Positions 26,583 to 35,586 are shown, counted from the first letter of the stretch. The stretch is 64,000 bases of DNA from Natribaculum breve (GCF_023008585.1 NZ_CP095390.1:3224001-3288000); one strand, 5' to 3'. Numbers and translations: made by a program. The notes: generated from the sequence alone by a model not told the origin.

Positions 26583-27028
26583 CTGACCTGAGCGCACAGA
26601 AGCGGCTCGCGGCCGACGTCCTGGACGTCGGGAAGAACCGCGTCTGGTTCGACCCCGACGCCCAGGCCGACATCGCCGAGGCCATCACGCGCGACGAGAT
26701 CCGCGATCTCGTCGACGACGGCCTCATCAAGGCGAAAGACGCCAGCGGCAACTCGCGCGGTCGCGCCCGCCAACGAAACGAGAAGCGCGCCTACGGGCAC
26801 CAGAAGGGCCCCGGCAAGCGCCGCGGCAAGAAAGGCGCACGCCAGAACCAGAAAGAACAGTGGCAAAACCAGATTCGTGCACAGCGCCGGAAGCTCCGAG
26901 AACTCCGCGACAAAGGCGAGATTACGCCGACGCAGTACCGCCAGCTCTACCGGAAGGCGGGCGGCGGGGAGTTCCGTAGCGTCCGGTACCTGTTGAACTA
27001 CATCGACGACAACTACGGTGACGAATAA
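26579..27028 (+). CDS. rpl19e: 50S ribosomal protein L19e
   Basis: 149 residues, all helical. [21 protein letters not shown] starts it, and the basic region [17 protein letters not shown] contacts rRNA. It is archaea/eukaryote specific. ATGA overlap with rpl32e; the stop overlaps rpl18 by one base. Confidence 0.96.
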   Translation: MTDLSAQKRLAADVLDVGKNRVWFDPDAQADIAEAITRDEIRDLVDDGLIKAKDASGNSRGRARQRNEKRAYGHQKGPGKRRGKKGARQNQKEQWQNQIRAQRRKLRELRDKGEITPTQYRQLYRKAGGGEFRSVRYLLNYIDDNYGDE

Positions 27029-27579
27029 TGGCGACAGGACCACGATACAAAGTGCCGATGCGCCGTCGCCGCGAGGTCCGGACGGATTACCATCAGAGGT
27101 TGCGCCTGCTGAAATCGGGCAAGCCCCGGCTGGTCGCTCGCAAGAGCAACAAGCACACTACGGCGCAGCTGATCTCCCCCGGCCTCCAGGGCGACGAGAC
27201 GCACGCGAGCGCACACTCGAGTGACCTCGCAGAGTACGGCTGGGAAGCCCCGACGGGTAACCTCCCGGCAGCGTATCTCACCGGCCTGCTGGCCGGCAAG
27301 CGAGCGCTCGAGGCGGGCGTCGAAGAGGCCGTCCTCGACATCGGTCTCAACACGGCGACGCCCGGCAACAAGGTGTTCGCGGTACAGGAAGGAGCGATCG
27401 ACGCTGGCCTCGAGATCCCGCACAACGACAGCGTGCTGGCCGACTGGTCGCGTACCCGTGGCGAGCACATCGCCGAGTACGCAGAACAGTTAGACGAGCC
27501 GCTGTACGGCGGTGACTTCGACGCCACCGAACTACCCGAGCACTTCGACGAAGTGCGAGAGGCAATCCTAGAATCATGA
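27028..27579 (+). CDS. rpl18: 50S ribosomal protein L18
   Basis: 183 residues, archaeal L18/L5e type. [20 protein letters not shown] and [15 protein letters not shown] bind 5S rRNA, together with L5. Normal length. ATGA overlap with rps5. Confidence 0.96.
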   Translation: MATGPRYKVPMRRRREVRTDYHQRLRLLKSGKPRLVARKSNKHTTAQLISPGLQGDETHASAHSSDLAEYGWEAPTGNLPAAYLTGLLAGKRALEAGVEEAVLDIGLNTATPGNKVFAVQEGAIDAGLEIPHNDSVLADWSRTRGEHIAEYAEQLDEPLYGGDFDATELPEHFDEVREAILES

Positions 27580-28214
27580 GCGGAAACGACTACGACGACG
27601 GGTGGCAGCCCGTCACCCGACTCGGCAGGAAGGTACAGGAGGGCGAGATCGACACGATGGAGACCGCCCTCAACTCGGGGCTCCCGCTGAAGGAACCCGA
27701 GATCGTCGACCAGCTCCTCCCCGGACTGGACGACGAAGTGCTGGACATCAACATGGTCCAGCGGATGACCGACTCCGGCCGGCGAGTGAAGTTCCGCTGT
27801 GTCGTCGCCGTCGGCAACCGCGACGGATTCGTCGGCTACGCCGAAGGCCGCGACGACCAGGTCGGGTCTGCCATCCAGAAGGCAATCGGTATCGCCAAGC
27901 TGAACATGATCCAGGTTCCCCGCGGCTCCGGGTCCTGGGAGGACCGCTCTGACCGACCGCACTCGCTGACCCACCGGACGACCGGGAAGGCAGGCTCCGT
28001 CGAGGTCGAGCTCATCCCCGCACCCGAAGGGCTGGGACTGGCCGCGAGCGACACCGTTCGCGCCGTCCTCGAGCTCGCCGGGATCGAGAACGCCTGGACC
28101 AAGAGCCACGGCAACACCCGGACCACGGTGAACCTCGCGAAAGCGACGTTCAACGCACTCGAGAACGCCTCGCAGTCGCGCCGACCGCAGACGCGTGAGG
28201 TGGTCGAACGATGA
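27576..28214 (+). CDS. rps5: 30S ribosomal protein S5
   Basis: 212 residues, archaeal S5/S2e type. The double-stranded RNA-binding part shows [20 protein letters not shown] and the second domain [19 protein letters not shown]. It contributes to decoding accuracy. ATGA overlap with rpl30. Confidence 0.96.
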   Translation: MSGNDYDDGWQPVTRLGRKVQEGEIDTMETALNSGLPLKEPEIVDQLLPGLDDEVLDINMVQRMTDSGRRVKFRCVVAVGNRDGFVGYAEGRDDQVGSAIQKAIGIAKLNMIQVPRGSGSWEDRSDRPHSLTHRTTGKAGSVEVELIPAPEGLGLAASDTVRAVLELAGIENAWTKSHGNTRTTVNLAKATFNALENASQSRRPQTREVVER

Positions 28215-28678
28215 AGGCGATCGTCCAGCTTCGCGGCGAAGTCGACCGATCCGGCGCCGTCGACGACACGCTCGACATGCTCAACGTCCCCAAGGTCAAC
28301 CACGCGACCGTCGTCCCGGACACCGACGCCTACCGCGGGATGATCACGAAGGTCAACGACTACGTCGCCTACGGCGAACCCAGCGCGGACGTCCTCGAGA
28401 CGGTGCTCGCGAAGCGTGCCGAACCGCTCGAGGGTCGACAGTCGGACGTCGACGAGGAGTGGCTCGCCGAGAACACCGACTACGACGACTTTGCCGACCT
28501 CGCCGAGGCGTTGCTGGCCGAAGAGACGACGCTTCGCGAGCAGGGGCTGTCGCCGACGCTGCGACTGCACCCACCGCGTGGCGGTCACGACGGCATCAAA
28601 CACCCCACGGTCGAAGGAGGCCAACTCGGAAAGCATACAACCGAGGAAATTAACGCCCTCCTAGACTCGATGCGATAA
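28211..28678 (+). CDS. rpl30: 50S ribosomal protein L30
   Basis: 155 residues, the longer archaeal L30/L7e type. It contains the conserved [15 protein letters not shown] and later [13 protein letters not shown]. It ends 2 bp before rpl15. Confidence 0.95.
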   Translation: MKAIVQLRGEVDRSGAVDDTLDMLNVPKVNHATVVPDTDAYRGMITKVNDYVAYGEPSADVLETVLAKRAEPLEGRQSDVDEEWLAENTDYDDFADLAEALLAEETTLREQGLSPTLRLHPPRGGHDGIKHPTVEGGQLGKHTTEEINALLDSMR

Positions 28679-28680
28679 CC

Positions 28681-29169
28681 ATGACGAGCAAGAAACGACG
28701 CCAGCGCGGCTCGCGAACGCACAGCGGCGGCACCCACAAGAACCGCCGTGGTGCAGGCCACCGTGGCGGACGCGGTCGCGCCGGGCGGAGCAAACACGAG
28801 TTCCACAACTACGAACCGAAGGGCAAACACGGCTTCAAGCGGCCACAGGACATTCGCGAGGAAGTCCTCGAGATCGACGTCCAGAAACTCGACGAGGACG
28901 CGATCCTCTACGCCGCAGACGGCCTCGCCGAGGAGACCGGCGACGGCTACCGGATCGACGCCCGTGACGTCGTCGAAGACGGTCACGAGGCCGACGTCGT
29001 GAAGGTACTCGGCGGCGGCCAGGTCCGCAACACGCTCGAGGTCACGGCGGACGCCTTCTCCGAGGCGGCCCGCGAGAAACTCGAGGGGGCCGGTGGCGAG
29101 GCGGTCCTCTCCGACCGGGCCGAGAAAGCGGAAGAAGCCGCCGACGAAACAGAACAGGACGAGGAGTAA
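28681..29169 (+). CDS. rpl15: 50S ribosomal protein L15
   Basis: 162 residues, archaeal L15/L27ae type. MTSKKRRQRGSRTHSGGT is a Gly/Arg-rich rRNA-binding start and the C-terminal domain has VKVLGGGQVRNTLEVTA. The end is an acidic tail. It is 3 bp before secY. Confidence 0.95.
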   Translation: MTSKKRRQRGSRTHSGGTHKNRRGAGHRGGRGRAGRSKHEFHNYEPKGKHGFKRPQDIREEVLEIDVQKLDEDAILYAADGLAEETGDGYRIDARDVVEDGHEADVVKVLGGGQVRNTLEVTADAFSEAAREKLEGAGGEAVLSDRAEKAEEAADETEQDEE

Positions 29170-29172
29170 ACT

Positions 29173-30633
29173 ATGGGATGGAAGGAAGCTGCCGAACCGG
29201 TCCTGACGCGGATGCCCGCAGTTCGTCGCCCGGAGGGCCACGTCCCCTTCAAGCGCAAGCTGGCGTGGACGGCGGGCATTCTCGTGTTGTACTTCTTCCT
29301 GACGAACATCGCGCTGCTCGGTCTGCAGACCGGCGAAGCGAGCGACCTCTTCGGAGAGTTCCGCTCGATCCTGGCCGGTCAGCAGGGCTCGCTCCTGCAG
29401 GTCGGTATCGGACCGATCGTCACGGCGAGCATCGTCTTGCAACTGCTCGGCGGGGCGAACCTGCTCGGCCTCGACACCGACGATCCGCGTGATCAGGTGC
29501 TCTACCAGGGCCTGCAGAAGCTGCTCGTGATCGTGATGGTGGTGCTGACTGCGCTGCCGATGGTGTTCGCCGGCGGCTTCCTCCCAGCCCAGTCGTCGCT
29601 CCAGCTCGGCGGGCTCTCGCTCGGCCAGACCGGCGTCCAGCTGTTGCTGTTCGCCCAGATCTTCGCTGGCGGCGTCCTCATCCTCTACATGGACGAGGTC
29701 GTCAGCAAGTGGGGCGTCGGCAGCGGTATCGGGCTGTTCATCATCGCCGGCGTGAGTCAGAAGCTCGTCACCGGTCTGATCCAGCCGAGTACCGGCGGGT
29801 TCTTCTACAACTGGTACGCGATCATCACCGGCCAGATCACCGTCGGATCGATCGTCGGTGGTGACGGGCTGAGCACGCTGTTGCTCGGCGAGGGACAGAT
29901 CGTCGCGCTGGTGACGACGGTGCTGATCTTCGGCATCGTCGTCTACGCGGAGTCCGTCCGCGTCGAGATCCCACTGAGTCACGCCCGGGTCAAGGGCGCT
30001 CGTGGTCGCTTCCCCGTGAAGCTCATCTACGCGAGCGTCCTGCCGATGATCCTCGTTCGCGCGGTGCAGGCGAACGTCCAGTTTATGGGTCAGATTCTCC
30101 AGAGTCAGTGGGCCGGTATGCCCGCCTGGCTGGGAGTCTACTCCGAGGGCCAGCCCGTGAGTGGGCTCTTCTACTATCTGGCACCGATCTACTCCCCACA
30201 GGACTGGATGTGGTGGACCGGCGCCGTTACCCAGGAGTGGTGGATGGTACTGATCCGCGTCGCGATCGACGTGACGGTCATGGTCGCCGGCGGCGCGATC
30301 TTCGCCATCTTCTGGGTCGAGACGACGGACATGGGTCCGGAAGCGACCGCACGACAGATCCAGAACTCCGGGATGCAGATCCCCGGCTTCCGCCAGAACG
30401 TCGGCGTCGTCGAGAAGGTCATGGAGCGGTACATCCCGCAGGTGACCGTCATCGGCGGCGCGCTCGTCGGCCTGCTCGCGGTCATGGCCAACATGCTCGG
30501 CACCATCGGGGCCGTCACCGGGACGGGGCTGCTGCTCGCCGTGTCGATCACCTACAAGCTCTACGAGGAGATCGCAGAAGAGCAGCTCATGGAGATGCAC
30601 CCGATGATGCGCCAGATGTTCGGCAACGAGTAA
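29173..30633 (+). CDS. secY: Preprotein translocase channel subunit SecY
   Basis: 486 residues with ten membrane helices, the SecY/Sec61-alpha channel. The N-terminus is amphipathic (FKRKLAWTAGILVLYFFLT). KWGVGSGIGLFI and the loop ESVRVEIPLSHARVKGARGRFPVKLI are landmarks, the second being the cytoplasmic loop used for ribosome docking. A halophile-type insertion lies between helices 4 and 6. It closes the superoperon; a T/C-rich tract (CTTCTCTCTTCGCTTCTC, 30637-30654) after the stop may end transcription. Confidence 0.97.
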   Translation: MGWKEAAEPVLTRMPAVRRPEGHVPFKRKLAWTAGILVLYFFLTNIALLGLQTGEASDLFGEFRSILAGQQGSLLQVGIGPIVTASIVLQLLGGANLLGLDTDDPRDQVLYQGLQKLLVIVMVVLTALPMVFAGGFLPAQSSLQLGGLSLGQTGVQLLLFAQIFAGGVLILYMDEVVSKWGVGSGIGLFIIAGVSQKLVTGLIQPSTGGFFYNWYAIITGQITVGSIVGGDGLSTLLLGEGQIVALVTTVLIFGIVVYAESVRVEIPLSHARVKGARGRFPVKLIYASVLPMILVRAVQANVQFMGQILQSQWAGMPAWLGVYSEGQPVSGLFYYLAPIYSPQDWMWWTGAVTQEWWMVLIRVAIDVTVMVAGGAIFAIFWVETTDMGPEATARQIQNSGMQIPGFRQNVGVVEKVMERYIPQVTVIGGALVGLLAVMANMLGTIGAVTGTGLLLAVSITYKLYEEIAEEQLMEMHPMMRQMFGNE

Positions 30634-30703
30634 CGGCTTCTCTCTTCGCTTCTCGTCGGTCGCGTACTCGAGCGTCGCGACGCTTTGCGTTCGAAAAATC
30701 GAG

Positions 30704-30883
30704 TTACGCCATCAGTGCGGCGTCGGCCCAGCTATCTGACTGGATCCAGGCGTCTTCCTCCCGTTCGTCGTAGACGATCAACTCGAGGTCGTCGGTCTCG
30801 ACGGCCGAGTAGTACTCGAGTGAGACTGCGTCGACGCCGACGGACGGATGGTGATCGGTGTGGTCGCGGGTGTCGAGTGTCAT
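30704..30883 (-). CDS. 59-residue acidic protein, DUF7331-like
   Basis: It reads MTLDTRDHTDHHPSVGVDAV and continues SLEYYSAVETDDLELIVYDE to end in ALMA. It is a haloarchaeal small protein of the kind named DUF7331, recognised from memory. It has no Cys or membrane segment; the C-terminal AWIQSD segment is conserved in the family. Function unknown. It is convergent with secY. The upstream 85 bp holds several GGTTACC-like words also seen near the HxlR gene. Confidence 0.75.
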   Translation of the reverse strand: MTLDTRDHTDHHPSVGVDAVSLEYYSAVETDDLELIVYDEREEDAWIQSDSWADAALMA

Positions 30884-30968
30884 GGTTTCTCTCCCCTCGT
30901 AGGTTACCCTACAGCACTAGCTTACGTGTGGTAACTCATAAGCGCTCGCACACCTCGCAGTAAGGTGG

Positions 30969-31247
30969 TTACCGCCGGGAAAGTCGGTCGGCGCTGGTGG
31001 TCGACGGCTCGCTCGCCGGGGGACTCGAGACGGCGTAGATCGACTTGCGCGCGTCGCGGAAGTAGACGTCCTCACCGACGATGCCGGCGTCGTCGAGGCG
31101 ACCGAGGGCATCCCGAACCGTTCGCGGGTTCAGGAGCGTCGCATCGGCGATCGCCCCCTGTGTCGTGGGGCCGTCGACCTCGAGGACTTTGACCACGAGT
31201 TTCGAACTCGGCGGGGGTTCGAGGAGTCGGTCGGACGCGTGTGTCAC
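30969..31247 (-). CDS. MarR/winged-helix regulator
   Basis: 92 residues from GTG 31247. A single winged helix: LLEPPPSSKLVVKVLEVDGPTTQGAIAD in outline, with recognition helix LNPRTVRDALGRLDDAG at about residues 39-55 and a wing carrying YFRDARKSIYAV. Haloarchaea encode many such one-domain regulators. It follows the broken peroxiredoxin gene by 64 bp on the same strand and could have been its cotranscribed regulator. Confidence 0.8.
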   Translation of the reverse strand: MTHASDRLLEPPPSSKLVVKVLEVDGPTTQGAIADATLLNPRTVRDALGRLDDAGIVGEDVYFRDARKSIYAVSSPPASEPSTTSADRLSRR

Positions 31248-31311
31248 GTTCGACGGGTGGGCGGAGACGTCGAAGTCGCTTCGCCGCTCTGGCGTCGCGT
31301 CTACACGACCG

Positions 31312-31801
31312 TCACGCGAGGTCGTCGAGCCGCGCCAGGCGATCGTCGACGGTCGGTCGATCGGCCGGATGGCTCCCGCGGTGGATCCACTCGGTCGTCG
31401 GCGCGTCCGAGCGCGCGTCGACGACGACCGCTTCGGGCATCCGGCCGACCACGTCGTGGATCGAACCGAGGACGCCAAAGCGCGTCGGCTGATCGTACCG
31501 GTCGCTCGTCGTCTTCGATTTCGGCGAGCAGCGGATACGGAAGGTCGTACTGTCGTTGCCATCGCCGGGCCCGTTCGACTGGCTCGGGGAGGATCGACAC
31601 GACCGTCGCGTTGCGAGCGCGAAACTCGTCGTACCTCGAGGCGACCGTCTGTACCTGCTCGCGACACTTGAGACAGTGGTAGTCTCGCTGGAAGAGCAAG
31701 ACGACGGCGTCCGTCTCGGACGCTGCGGCGTGTTCGGACAGTCGAAACGGGTCGGTGCCGGTCGCGACGTTCGGGAGTTCGAAGTCGGTGGTCGTGGTCA
31801 T
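31312..31801 (-). pseudogene. AhpC/TSA-type peroxiredoxin-like gene with a frameshift
   Basis: Frame 1 begins MTTTTDFELPNVATG and runs through the thioredoxin-like CxxC (HCLKCREQ, about residues 39-46) to DLPYPLLAEIEDDE. From there the family match jumps to the +1 frame (near 31494-31500): YDQPTRFGVLGSIHDVVGRM and on through EAVVVDAR, WIHRGSHPADRPTVDD to a stop at 31312-31314. The total length is 490 bases, one more than a multiple of three. Frame 1 itself continues as Arg-rich nonsense. Either the gene is broken by one base, or there is a sequencing error; programmed shifting is less likely. Confidence 0.8.
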
Positions 31802-32284
31802 GATAGATCGGCGACGGGGAGGAGACACGGGACGTGTACACGGCAAATGCGTCCCGGCGGGCGCTTCGGTTCGGGCGTCGACGGCGCGTCGGAATCGGAC
31901 ACGGCGAGTCCGGGAGAACTGCGACGGACGGATCGTAACGACTGCTGTACTCGTTTCCGGCGCAACCGCGACCGTTCGGCGGTTGTCCTGAACCCAGCGA
32001 CAGCAGGCATTATCGGTGGTGGGTTCTCTGGTGGTTCGACGCGGCTCGGAACCGCACTACTGTGGCCGGTCGCGAGTTCGCCGTGTTCGTCGTCGGGTGC
32101 CTCCACTCGACGGTACGAGTCCGTGGACGATAACTGAGTGCTAACTGACGAGTAAGGCCGTCACGCACTCGTAACCGATCGAGTAGCGGGGGGACCACGA
32201 GACGCGACCCGAGGCCGGTCGCGAGTGTCGAGCACCGTACCGTCGCGGGCACAGACCGATTACCGTCGACCGCGTACGAGCGGT
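31802..32284. other. Gene-free region
   Basis: About 480 bp between two divergent units. No frame with a family match or consistent codon preference. Minus-strand and plus-strand frames here are Arg/Ser-rich, as expected for non-coding GC-rich DNA. It must hold promoters for the peroxiredoxin-like gene and the YjeF-like gene; I see no long repeat. Confidence 0.55.
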
Positions 32285-33004
32285 ATGCGACCGAACGCGT
32301 ACCGAACGCCGGACGGAGTCGGCGTACCGGCAGTCACCGCCGACGAGATGCGCGACGTCGACCGAATCGCGACCGAAGACCTCGGGCTCTCGCTGGCACA
32401 GATGGTCGAACACGCCGGCCGTACCCTGGCTCGTCACGCACTCGAGTTCGACGACGGGCCGATCGTCGTCCTCGCCGGCGGCGGCGGTAACGGGAGCGGT
32501 GGACTCGCCTGTGCTCGCCACCTCGGCAATCGAGGACGGTCCGTCACCGTCGTCCTCGACCGCGATCCCGTCGATCTCGAGGGCGTCGCCGCGACCCAGC
32601 ACGGTATCCTCGACGCGATGGACGTCCCGATTTGGACCGTAGCCGACGAGGCGTCGGACCCGTCGCTCGTCGTCGACGCGCTCGTCGGCTACGGTCTCGA
32701 GGGAACGCCCCGTGGGACGGCCGCGTCGCTGGTCGAGTGGGTGAATCGGTCGGGTGCCGACGTCCTCGCGCTCGACGTCCCCACTGGAACGAACGCGACG
32801 ACCGGTGAGACGCCCGGCGTCGCGATCGATCCCGATCGGACCCTCACGCTCGCGCTCCCGAAGACGGGCCTAGACGAGACGGTCGGCGAACTCTTTCTTG
32901 GCGACGTCGGCATTCCGCCGCTCGTCTACGACCGCCTCGAGATTCCGTCCGTCGTGCCGTTCGGACGAGCGTTTTCCGTCGCACTCGAGCGCGTTCGCGA
33001 GTGA
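32285..33004 (+). CDS. YjeF N-terminal-domain protein (NAD(P)H-hydrate epimerase-like)
   Basis: 239 residues. YjeF_N landmarks: VTADEMRDVDRIA (16-28), the nucleotide loop VVLAGGGGNGSGGLACARHL (about 62-81), and DALVGYGLEGTPRG with LALDVPTGTNATTGE (conserved Asp of the epimerase). The C-terminal ADP/ATP-dependent dehydratase (Nnr) domain is absent, so this is a stand-alone version. It may repair hydrated NAD(P)H or act in another role. A longer in-frame start exists but MRPNAYRTPDGV fits best. Confidence 0.85.
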   Translation: MRPNAYRTPDGVGVPAVTADEMRDVDRIATEDLGLSLAQMVEHAGRTLARHALEFDDGPIVVLAGGGGNGSGGLACARHLGNRGRSVTVVLDRDPVDLEGVAATQHGILDAMDVPIWTVADEASDPSLVVDALVGYGLEGTPRGTAASLVEWVNRSGADVLALDVPTGTNATTGETPGVAIDPDRTLTLALPKTGLDETVGELFLGDVGIPPLVYDRLEIPSVVPFGRAFSVALERVRE

Positions 33005-33021
33005 CCGATCGGCACCGCACG

Positions 33022-33396
33022 CTACGCGATCGAACTGTCTCTGTCGCTCGCCGGCTCGAGGTGCTCGAGTCCCCAGTCGCGCATCTCCGCGACGACCGAC
33101 TCGAGGGACTCGCCGAGTTCGGTCAGCGAGTACTCGACGCGAACCGGCTTCTCGCTGACGATCTCTCGGTTGACCAGCTGTTTCTCCTGGAGGTCGTCGA
33201 GCGCGTCCGAGAGCACCTTACTCGAGATCCCGTCGACTTCCTCCTTGAGAGCGTTAAAGCCCAGTGGACCGTTCACGAGCAGCCGATGAATGATCACGCA
33301 GTGCCACTTCTTGCCGATGAGCGTCGCCGTCGAGGTGAGCGGGCACCACTCCTCGCCCTCGCACCAGACGGCGACTCGTGGTCGACTTTCGTCCAT
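33022..33396 (-). CDS. HxlR-family winged-helix regulator
   Basis: 124 residues. It has the HxlR pattern WCPLTSTATLIGKKWHCVIIHRLL (Cys at 12 and 18, typical for redox- or aldehyde-responsive members), then GFNALKEEVDGISSKVLSDALDDLQ as recognition helix and a wing with EYSLTELGESL. HxlR proteins bind as dimers to inverted repeats. An inverted repeat at 33426-33448 overlaps its own promoter and more copies lie in front of the divergent flavoprotein gene, suggesting control of both. Confidence 0.88.
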   Translation of the reverse strand: MDESRPRVAVWCEGEEWCPLTSTATLIGKKWHCVIIHRLLVNGPLGFNALKEEVDGISSKVLSDALDDLQEKQLVNREIVSEKPVRVEYSLTELGESLESVVAEMRDWGLEHLEPASDRDSSIA

Positions 33397-33425
33397 ACGC
33401 TTTCGTCGCGTCCGACGCCCAAATA

Positions 33426-33448
33426 GTTACCTGTAGAAATCAGGTTAC
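33426..33448. promoter_or_regulatory. Inverted repeat in the HxlR promoter (candidate operator)
   Basis: GTTACCTG-N7-CAGGTTAC, seven of eight positions symmetric. It lies 30 to 52 bases upstream of the HxlR start, next to a TAACTATTTG box on the minus strand (33418-33427). Position fits a repressor site. Confidence 0.55.
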
Positions 33449-33615
33449 GTATAGTTATCGTGTCGTGACGCGTCGGTCGCGACGTCGGTAGCGCGAGAAC
33501 TGACACGGGCGGGACTCGAGTTCGTTCGCCGACGATCCGCCGTCGAGATCGCCGCTCGCCGGAACCGCGATCGCTCTCGTCAGAACCCACCACTCGACGA
33601 CCGCTGTGTTCCTGA

Positions 33616-33684
33616 TTACCGTCCGGTAACCCGACTACCGGTCGGTTAGCTGACGCTTATTACTAACCGGAGGTAACCCAGTTA
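33616..33684. promoter_or_regulatory. Promoter region of the flavoprotein gene with repeated TTACCG/GGTAAC words
   Basis: It includes a perfect TTACCG-TC-CGGTAA (33616-33629), CCGAC-TACCG-GTCGG (33631-33645), a TATA-like CTTATTACTA (33655-33664) and GGTAACCCAGTTAC just before the ATG. The TATA spacing (about 24 to 33 bases before 33688) fits a leaderless start. The palindromes flank the TATA box as operators do. Confidence 0.5.
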
Positions 33685-33687
33685 CAG

Positions 33688-34746
33688 ATGGTGACCCAAC
33701 ACGTGACCCCATCCGACGAGGAATCCGACACCGACAGCTACGAGGTGGTCGTCGTGGGCGGCGGCCCGGCGGGCCTCACGACCGCGCTCTACGCGACTCG
33801 ACTCGGCCACGAAACGGCGGTGATCGACCGCGGCGGCGGTCGCACCGCGATGATCTTCGACACGCACAACGTCCTCGGTGTCCCCGAGTCCGTCTCCGGC
33901 AACGAGTTCCTCGAGACGGCAGTCGAACAGATCCAGTCCTACGGCGCCGACTACCGTCGGGAGTTCGTGACCGCGATCGAGCGCCGTGGCGGCGACGATC
34001 CGCGGTTCGAACTCGAGACGACCGACGGCTCCGTCGTCGCCGATCGGGTCGTACTCGCGATGGGGTTCTCGGACGGTCGACCCGACCCGCCGTTGCCCCG
34101 AACTGGCCGCGGACTGCACTACTGCCTGCACTGTGACGCCTACCAGTTCGTCGACGAGCCGGTGTACGTGATGGGTCACGGCGAGAGCGCTGCCTACGTC
34201 GCGATGATCATGCTCAACTTCACCGCCGACGTCGACCTCCTCCTGCGCGGCGATGAGCCGACGTGGAGCGAGGAAACTGCCGCCTTGCTCCGGGCTCATC
34301 CGGTCGACGTCGTCGAGGCCGAGATCGACGCGACGTTCTCGGACGACGACGATCCGACCTGGCTCGGCGGCTTCGAGTTCGCCGACGGGACGCGACGTGA
34401 GTACACCGGCGGCTTCGCGATGTACGGGGCCGACTACAACGACGACCTGGCCGCGGCGCTCGGTGCCGAACGCGACGATGGCGGTGCCGTCGTCGTCGAC
34501 GATCACGGCCGAACGACCGTCGACGGACTCTACGCCGTCGGCGACCTCACGCCGGGACACAGCCAGATTCCCGTCGCGATGGGTCAGGGCGCGAAGGCCG
34601 GAATCGCACTCCACAAGGAGTTGCGGACGTTCCCGAAGTCGCTCGCCGAACTCGAGGCGGAGGCGGTTTCGACCCAGGACGTCCCGGCCATGTCGCCGGC
34701 GCTTCGCGAGCGAGCGAGACGTCGATCGTCGATCGCCGACGACTGA
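33688..34746 (+). CDS. FAD-dependent oxidoreductase, thioredoxin reductase-like
   Basis: 352 residues. Two nucleotide sites: VVVVGGGPAGLTTALYA (about 19-35, FAD GxGxxG) and a C-terminal GDLTPGHSQIPVAMGQGAKAG (about 286, FAD ribityl contact with Asp). Between them the TrxR dithiol position reads HYCLHCDAYQF, a CxxC (CLHC). The second Rossmann site is weak (MGHGESAAYVA). The overall length is that of low-molecular-weight TrxR or TrxR-like ferredoxin-reductases. The electron partner is not known. It is likely regulated by the adjacent HxlR protein. Confidence 0.88.
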   Translation: MVTQHVTPSDEESDTDSYEVVVVGGGPAGLTTALYATRLGHETAVIDRGGGRTAMIFDTHNVLGVPESVSGNEFLETAVEQIQSYGADYRREFVTAIERRGGDDPRFELETTDGSVVADRVVLAMGFSDGRPDPPLPRTGRGLHYCLHCDAYQFVDEPVYVMGHGESAAYVAMIMLNFTADVDLLLRGDEPTWSEETAALLRAHPVDVVEAEIDATFSDDDDPTWLGGFEFADGTRREYTGGFAMYGADYNDDLAAALGAERDDGGAVVVDDHGRTTVDGLYAVGDLTPGHSQIPVAMGQGAKAGIALHKELRTFPKSLAELEAEAVSTQDVPAMSPALRERARRRSSIADD

Positions 34747-34825
34747 TACTATCGGAAGTAACTGTGTGAAGATTCTCGCCACCCCGGGACGGCGAGAATC
34801 TTTCACGACTTACGTCCGGCAGTAT
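34746..34825. repeat. 80-bp palindromic element D
   Basis: It starts ATACTATCGGAAGTAA and ends TTACGTCCGGCAGTAT, with a near-perfect inner stem GATTCTCGCC / GGCGAGAATC around ACCCCGGGAC. Left and right arms of 35 bases match over most positions. It follows the flavoprotein stop directly and may end transcription. Its ends resemble those of elements A and B. Confidence 0.75.
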
Positions 34826-34908
34826 GATCCCGTCGGTGTGCTCGTGTTTGTAGGTGACTCTGTGTCGTCCTCGAAAGCGCGGGTCCACGCGCGGCCATCG
34901 ACGACCGC

Positions 34909-35586
34909 TCACAGCAGGGAAGCCAACCGACGAAACGCCTCGCTACCGCCTGGAGAGATCGGTTCCCCGTGGCCGACACACGCGATCTCGAACGACGGCG
35001 CGTCGGCGTCCAGCCGCCGGATGCTCTCGCGGACGTCGTCCGTATCGTAACTGACGAACCAGCTCGACGCCTCGAGGTCGCCGCCCGACTCCCGGACCAG
35101 GTCGCCCAGCATCGCGACCTCGAGGTCGCGGCTGACGTACGCGACGTGGCCCGGCGTGTGCCCGGGCGTGTGGTAGGCGGTGAACGGACCGAGGGCGGCG
35201 CCGTCGGCGACGGGTTCGATCGCGAGCGACGGGTGGGTGCTCGCCACGCCGAGGACGCGCTGGAGGGCACCCTTGTGGTTCGTCCACGGCGGTTTGCGCC
35301 GGTTCGCCAGGATCTCGGCGTCGAACCTGCCGGCGGCGTGGACCGTCGCGTCGAGGTCCGGCGTTAGCCCGGCGAGCGTGCCCACGTGGTCGAGGTCGTA
35401 GTGTGTGAGCAGGACGCGGTCGATCTCGGCGACTTCGACGCCGGCATCGGCGAGTTCGCCCCTGATCCGGTCGCCGTCCCAGGGGGTTCCCGCGTCGATC
35501 AGCGTCGTGTCGTCGCGGTCGACGAGGTAGGCGTTGACGCCCCGGAGGCGTAACCACCAGATTCCGGACGCGAGTTCGACTGCCAT
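34909..35586 (-). CDS. MBL-fold metallo-hydrolase
   Basis: 225 residues. The metallo-beta-lactamase fold is indicated by LIDAGTPWDG (30-38), THYDLDHVGTL (61-71), the later His in HTPGHTPGHVAY, Asp in MLGDLV and the final His in CVGHGEP. The usual HxHxDH is HxDxDH here (H62, D64, D66, H67), a variant that I recall from haloarchaeal relatives. The substrate is unknown. It starts 20 bp after the amidase stop and is probably cotranscribed with it. Confidence 0.87.
   Translation of the reverse strand: MAVELASGIWWLRLRGVNAYLVDRDDTTLIDAGTPWDGDRIRGELADAGVEVAEIDRVLLTHYDLDHVGTLAGLTPDLDATVHAAGRFDAEILANRRKPPWTNHKGALQRVLGVASTHPSLAIEPVADGAALGPFTAYHTPGHTPGHVAYVSRDLEVAMLGDLVRESGGDLEASSWFVSYDTDDVRESIRRLDADAPSFEIACVGHGEPISPGGSEAFRRLASLL

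Noticed and set aside
28585..30600. A 671-codon frame antisense to secY and rpl15
   Set aside because: Composition is His/Asp/Glu/Arg-rich with no domains; secY on the other strand is unmistakable.
30969..31841. A 290-codon minus-strand frame joining the MarR-like gene with upstream sequence
   Set aside because: Only the last 92 codons match a regulator. The rest runs out of frame through the peroxiredoxin-like gene.
31847..32137. Short frames on both strands in the 31.8-32.3 kb gap
   Set aside because: No promoter spacing, no family resemblance and Arg/Ser-rich composition typical of non-coding GC-rich DNA.
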